A stretch of DNA of 24,550 nucleotides, taken from IMG/VR virus record IMGVR_UViG_3300043436_001464, positions 1 to 24,550 of that record. One strand, given 5' to 3'. The translations under genes were made by a program, and so were the position numbers. The notes under the pieces are model-generated. The model was given only the letters and a program-made list of their open reading frames with translations. It was not told the DNA's origin and did not search any database. Below are positions 23,043 to 24,550 of this stretch, piece by piece (the first letter of the stretch is position 1; every line of letters starts with the position of its first letter). Source of the stretch: a virus.

Positions 23043-23091
23043 TATAACAATATTATAAAATATAAAAAAATACATATATAATAGGAATAAC
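23038..23091 (+). promoter_or_regulatory. AT-rich region with two TATAAT elements before the protease
   Basis: TATAAT occurs at 23038-23043, overlapping the portal stop codon, and at 23077-23082. Between them the DNA is almost pure A and T. The second hexamer sits ten bases before the ATG at 23092, with AGGA at 23083-23086 between. No matching -35 elements were seen; in such AT-rich DNA, chance matches are possible. Confidence 0.35.
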
Positions 23092-24489
23092 ATGACTAAT
23101 TTAAGCAAGGCTTATTGGACATCAGATAACGATGATATCAAGTTATCAATGCCAATCGCTAAAGTAGATGTAGAGCGTAGAATCGTTTCTGGATTTGCTA
23201 CGCTTGATAACATTGACAAGCAAGCAGATATTGTTCCTACTGATGTTAGTATAAAAGCCTTTGAAACATTCCGTGGCAACCTAAGAGAAATGCATCAAGC
23301 TATTGCAGTTGGCAAGGTTGTTAATTTTAGACAAGAAAAATTCTTTGATAAGAATACAGACAAACTTTATAATGGTGTCTATGTAGATGCATATATTTCT
23401 AAGGGTGCTCAAGATACTTGGGAAAAAGTTCTTGATGGCACTCTTTCAGGCTTTTCCATTGGTGGAGTAATCAAAGATTCAGAAAATAGCTGGGATGAAA
23501 ATATTGATAAGACAATTAGAATTGTTAAAGATTATGAACTCCATGAATTATCTTTAGTAGATAATCCAGCAAATCAATTTGCAAATGTCGTGTCAATTCA
23601 GAAAGTTAATAAAGACGAACAAATTGATGGTATAATTGCAAAAGCAGATCTTGAAAATGTCTACTGGTGTGAGAATGACGGTATCGTCAGACTTTCAGAA
23701 GTTGACGATTCAAGTTGCCCATCATGTGAAGTCAGTATGAAAAATATTGGTTTTGTTGAGACAAAGGATACAGAAAAAGCTATGACAGTTAAATCAATTT
23801 TAAATAAGTTTATTGGTTCTACAGACCTTGCTAAATCTGAAGATGTTTCCGAAACCCCACAAACTTCAGGCGAAACGCTTGAATCAGCGATTGACAATAA
23901 TGCGTCAATTGTTAAAAACAATATAGAGGAGGAGAACAACGTGTCAGAAGATAATACAGTAGTAGAAGAGACCGTTGAAGAAGTTGCAGCTGAAGAAGCT
24001 GTTAATGAAGCTCCTGCCGAAGAAACCGTAGAAAAGTCAGTTGACGCAGTTGACGCTGTTGAGGAAACAGTAGCTAAGTCTGCTGATCCAGAAGAAGCAC
24101 CTGCAGAAGAAGTTGCAGAAGAAGTTGCTTCTGATGAAGTTGAAGTTGAGAAGTCTGTTATTGCAGAAGATACAACCGATTCTGAGCTTGTAAAAGCTGT
24201 TGACGAAATTAAGGTTTCAGTAACAGAGGCAGTGAGTGAACTTGTTTCAACAATTAAGTCACTAAATGAAGAGATTGCAGACCTTAAAAAGGGTCACGCC
24301 ACAGTAGCAGAAGAAGTTGCTGGAGTAAGAGGCAGTCTTGAAGAGTTTGGAAAGCGTGTGGATGGTCTAGAAGACGATACCGCTGTCCGTAAGTCTGGCG
24401 ATCTTGGCGGGATCGTTCAGGGAAATACAATAAGAAAAGGGTCTATGTGGGGTGGACGTTTCCTAAATTCCGCTGACCTATATCATTAA
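23092..24489 (+). CDS. Prohead protease (XkdF/HK97-like) fused to scaffold domain
   Basis: A 465-residue protein. Residues 18-172 form a prohead serine protease domain of the XkdF/HK97 U9 type: RRIVSGFATLDNIDKQADIV, the catalytic His68 in LREMHQ, the nucleophile Ser122 in SGFSIGG, and ELHELSLVDNPANQFANV (150-166), which closes the fold. Residues 185-225 hold a small Cys cluster (Cys193, Cys209, Cys212; WCENDG and CPSC) like a zinc ribbon lacking one ligand. Residues about 245-350 are very acidic, with Glu/Ala/Val repeats and several KS dipeptides. Residues about 358-435 are a predicted coiled coil (IKVSVTEAVSELVSTIKSLNEEIADLKKGH), and the end is basic (RKGSMWGGRFL). It would process the procapsid and supply the scaffold. 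AGGA lies five bases before the ATG. An internal start at 23941 probably makes the scaffold part alone. Confidence 0.9.
   Translation: MTNLSKAYWTSDNDDIKLSMPIAKVDVERRIVSGFATLDNIDKQADIVPTDVSIKAFETFRGNLREMHQAIAVGKVVNFRQEKFFDKNTDKLYNGVYVDAYISKGAQDTWEKVLDGTLSGFSIGGVIKDSENSWDENIDKTIRIVKDYELHELSLVDNPANQFANVVSIQKVNKDEQIDGIIAKADLENVYWCENDGIVRLSEVDDSSCPSCEVSMKNIGFVETKDTEKAMTVKSILNKFIGSTDLAKSEDVSETPQTSGETLESAIDNNASIVKNNIEEENNVSEDNTVVEETVEEVAAEEAVNEAPAEETVEKSVDAVDAVEETVAKSADPEEAPAEEVAEEVASDEVEVEKSVIAEDTTDSELVKAVDEIKVSVTEAVSELVSTIKSLNEEIADLKKGHATVAEEVAGVRGSLEEFGKRVDGLEDDTAVRKSGDLGGIVQGNTIRKGSMWGGRFLNSADLYH
23628..23636 (+). promoter_or_regulatory. TGGTATAAT inside the protease gene, possible internal promoter
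   Basis: An exact third copy of the extended -10 nonamer found before fibre cassettes A and B, here inside coding sequence (codons for DGII). A transcript from about 23643 would cover the internal scaffold start at 23941 and the downstream capsid gene, but not the protease domain. Confidence 0.35.
23941..24489 (+). CDS. Nested scaffolding protein from an internal in-frame start in the protease gene
   Basis: GTG 23941 is codon 284 of the protease gene, in the same frame. It is preceded by AGAGGAGGAG (23925-23934), which contains the full AGGAGG consensus, with six bases to the GTG. This is a stronger ribosome site than that of the full-length gene. The product would have 182 residues: an acidic Glu/Ala/Val segment (1-70), a coiled coil (about 75-152) and a basic Trp-containing end (RKGSMWGGRFLNSADLYH). 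That is the composition of a phage scaffolding protein that binds the capsid protein through its C-terminus. The arrangement parallels lambda C/Nu3, where a protease-scaffold fusion and the scaffold alone share one frame. Use of the site is inferred from sequence only. Confidence 0.6.
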   Translation: MSEDNTVVEETVEEVAAEEAVNEAPAEETVEKSVDAVDAVEETVAKSADPEEAPAEEVAEEVASDEVEVEKSVIAEDTTDSELVKAVDEIKVSVTEAVSELVSTIKSLNEEIADLKKGHATVAEEVAGVRGSLEEFGKRVDGLEDDTAVRKSGDLGGIVQGNTIRKGSMWGGRFLNSADLYH

Positions 24490-24513
24490 GAGAAACTGGA
24501 GGTGAAATAAAAA

Positions 24514-24550
24514 ATGACAGAAAATAATGAAATTTTAGAAAAAGCGGCTG
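24514..24550 (+). CDS. Start of the next head gene, probably major capsid protein (partial)
   Basis: Only the first 12 codons (MTENNEILEKAA) lie in the window; the gene runs past its end. GGAGGTGA at 24498-24505 is a very strong ribosome site eight bases before the ATG, as expected for the most abundant virion protein. The order portal, protease-scaffold, capsid is standard, and that is the main basis for the name. The visible residues alone do not identify it. Confidence 0.55.
   Translation, partial: MTENNEILEKAA

Noticed and set aside
1-24550. tRNA genes, att sites, insertion sequences, integrase
   Set aside because: All gaps between genes are under about 75 bases and hold promoters or ribosome sites; no cloverleaf, transposase or recombinase pattern was found.

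Overview
The window is a contiguous stretch of late genes from a tailed double-stranded DNA phage (Caudoviricetes) or a prophage of that type. The DNA is strongly AT-rich and tightly packed: most genes abut or overlap by a few bases, and all but one are on the + strand. The head genes at the right end (portal, XkdF/HK97-like protease, then the start of what is probably the major capsid protein) identify it as a phage. The host is not identified by any gene. A few traits would fit a low-GC actinobacterial host such as a freshwater actinobacterium: two starts that look leaderless, a cobalamin-dependent ribonucleotide reductase, and a small holin-like membrane protein. This is inference.

Layout. 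1-390: a small membrane/coiled-coil protein behind an extended -10 promoter. 396-2691: fibre cassette A (an Ig-like beta protein, a Gly-x-y linker protein with a C-terminal beta module, and a 481-residue fibre). 2753-6787: a 1344-residue fibre with duplicated domains and a YadA-head-like solenoid of 16-residue repeats, preceded by a strong hairpin. 6787-9172: three tandem tail-collar proteins, each with six HxH metal-binding motifs, probably receptor-binding tips. 9191-10188: two conserved phage proteins of unknown function. 10181-13244: fibre cassette B, which repeats the gene order of cassette A and begins with the same TGGTATAAT promoter, followed by a protein with three fibronectin type III domains. 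13241-15201: a sigma70-like promoter, a two-segment holin-like protein, a GT-B glycosyltransferase, and a protein resembling an amidase fold that has lost its catalytic residues. 15191-15412: the only minus-strand gene, a small Cys protein. 15479-17422: a monomeric class II (B12-dependent) ribonucleotide reductase. 17459-21106: a 1215-residue virion protein with several lectin-like domains. 21125-24550: the head module (unknown 123-residue protein, portal, protease-scaffold, start of the next gene).

How the parts fit: the left two thirds build the host-recognition apparatus, and the duplicated cassettes plus the three tip-like proteins suggest a branched or multi-receptor tail. The right end builds the procapsid. 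The reductase, glycosyltransferase and amidase-like genes sit between the two blocks as accessory genes. The observation I rate highest is an in-frame start inside the protease gene at 23941, behind a perfect Shine-Dalgarno sequence. It would make the C-terminal scaffold domain as a separate protein, as in the lambda C/Nu3 arrangement. No tRNA, CRISPR array, integrase, att site or insertion sequence was seen.
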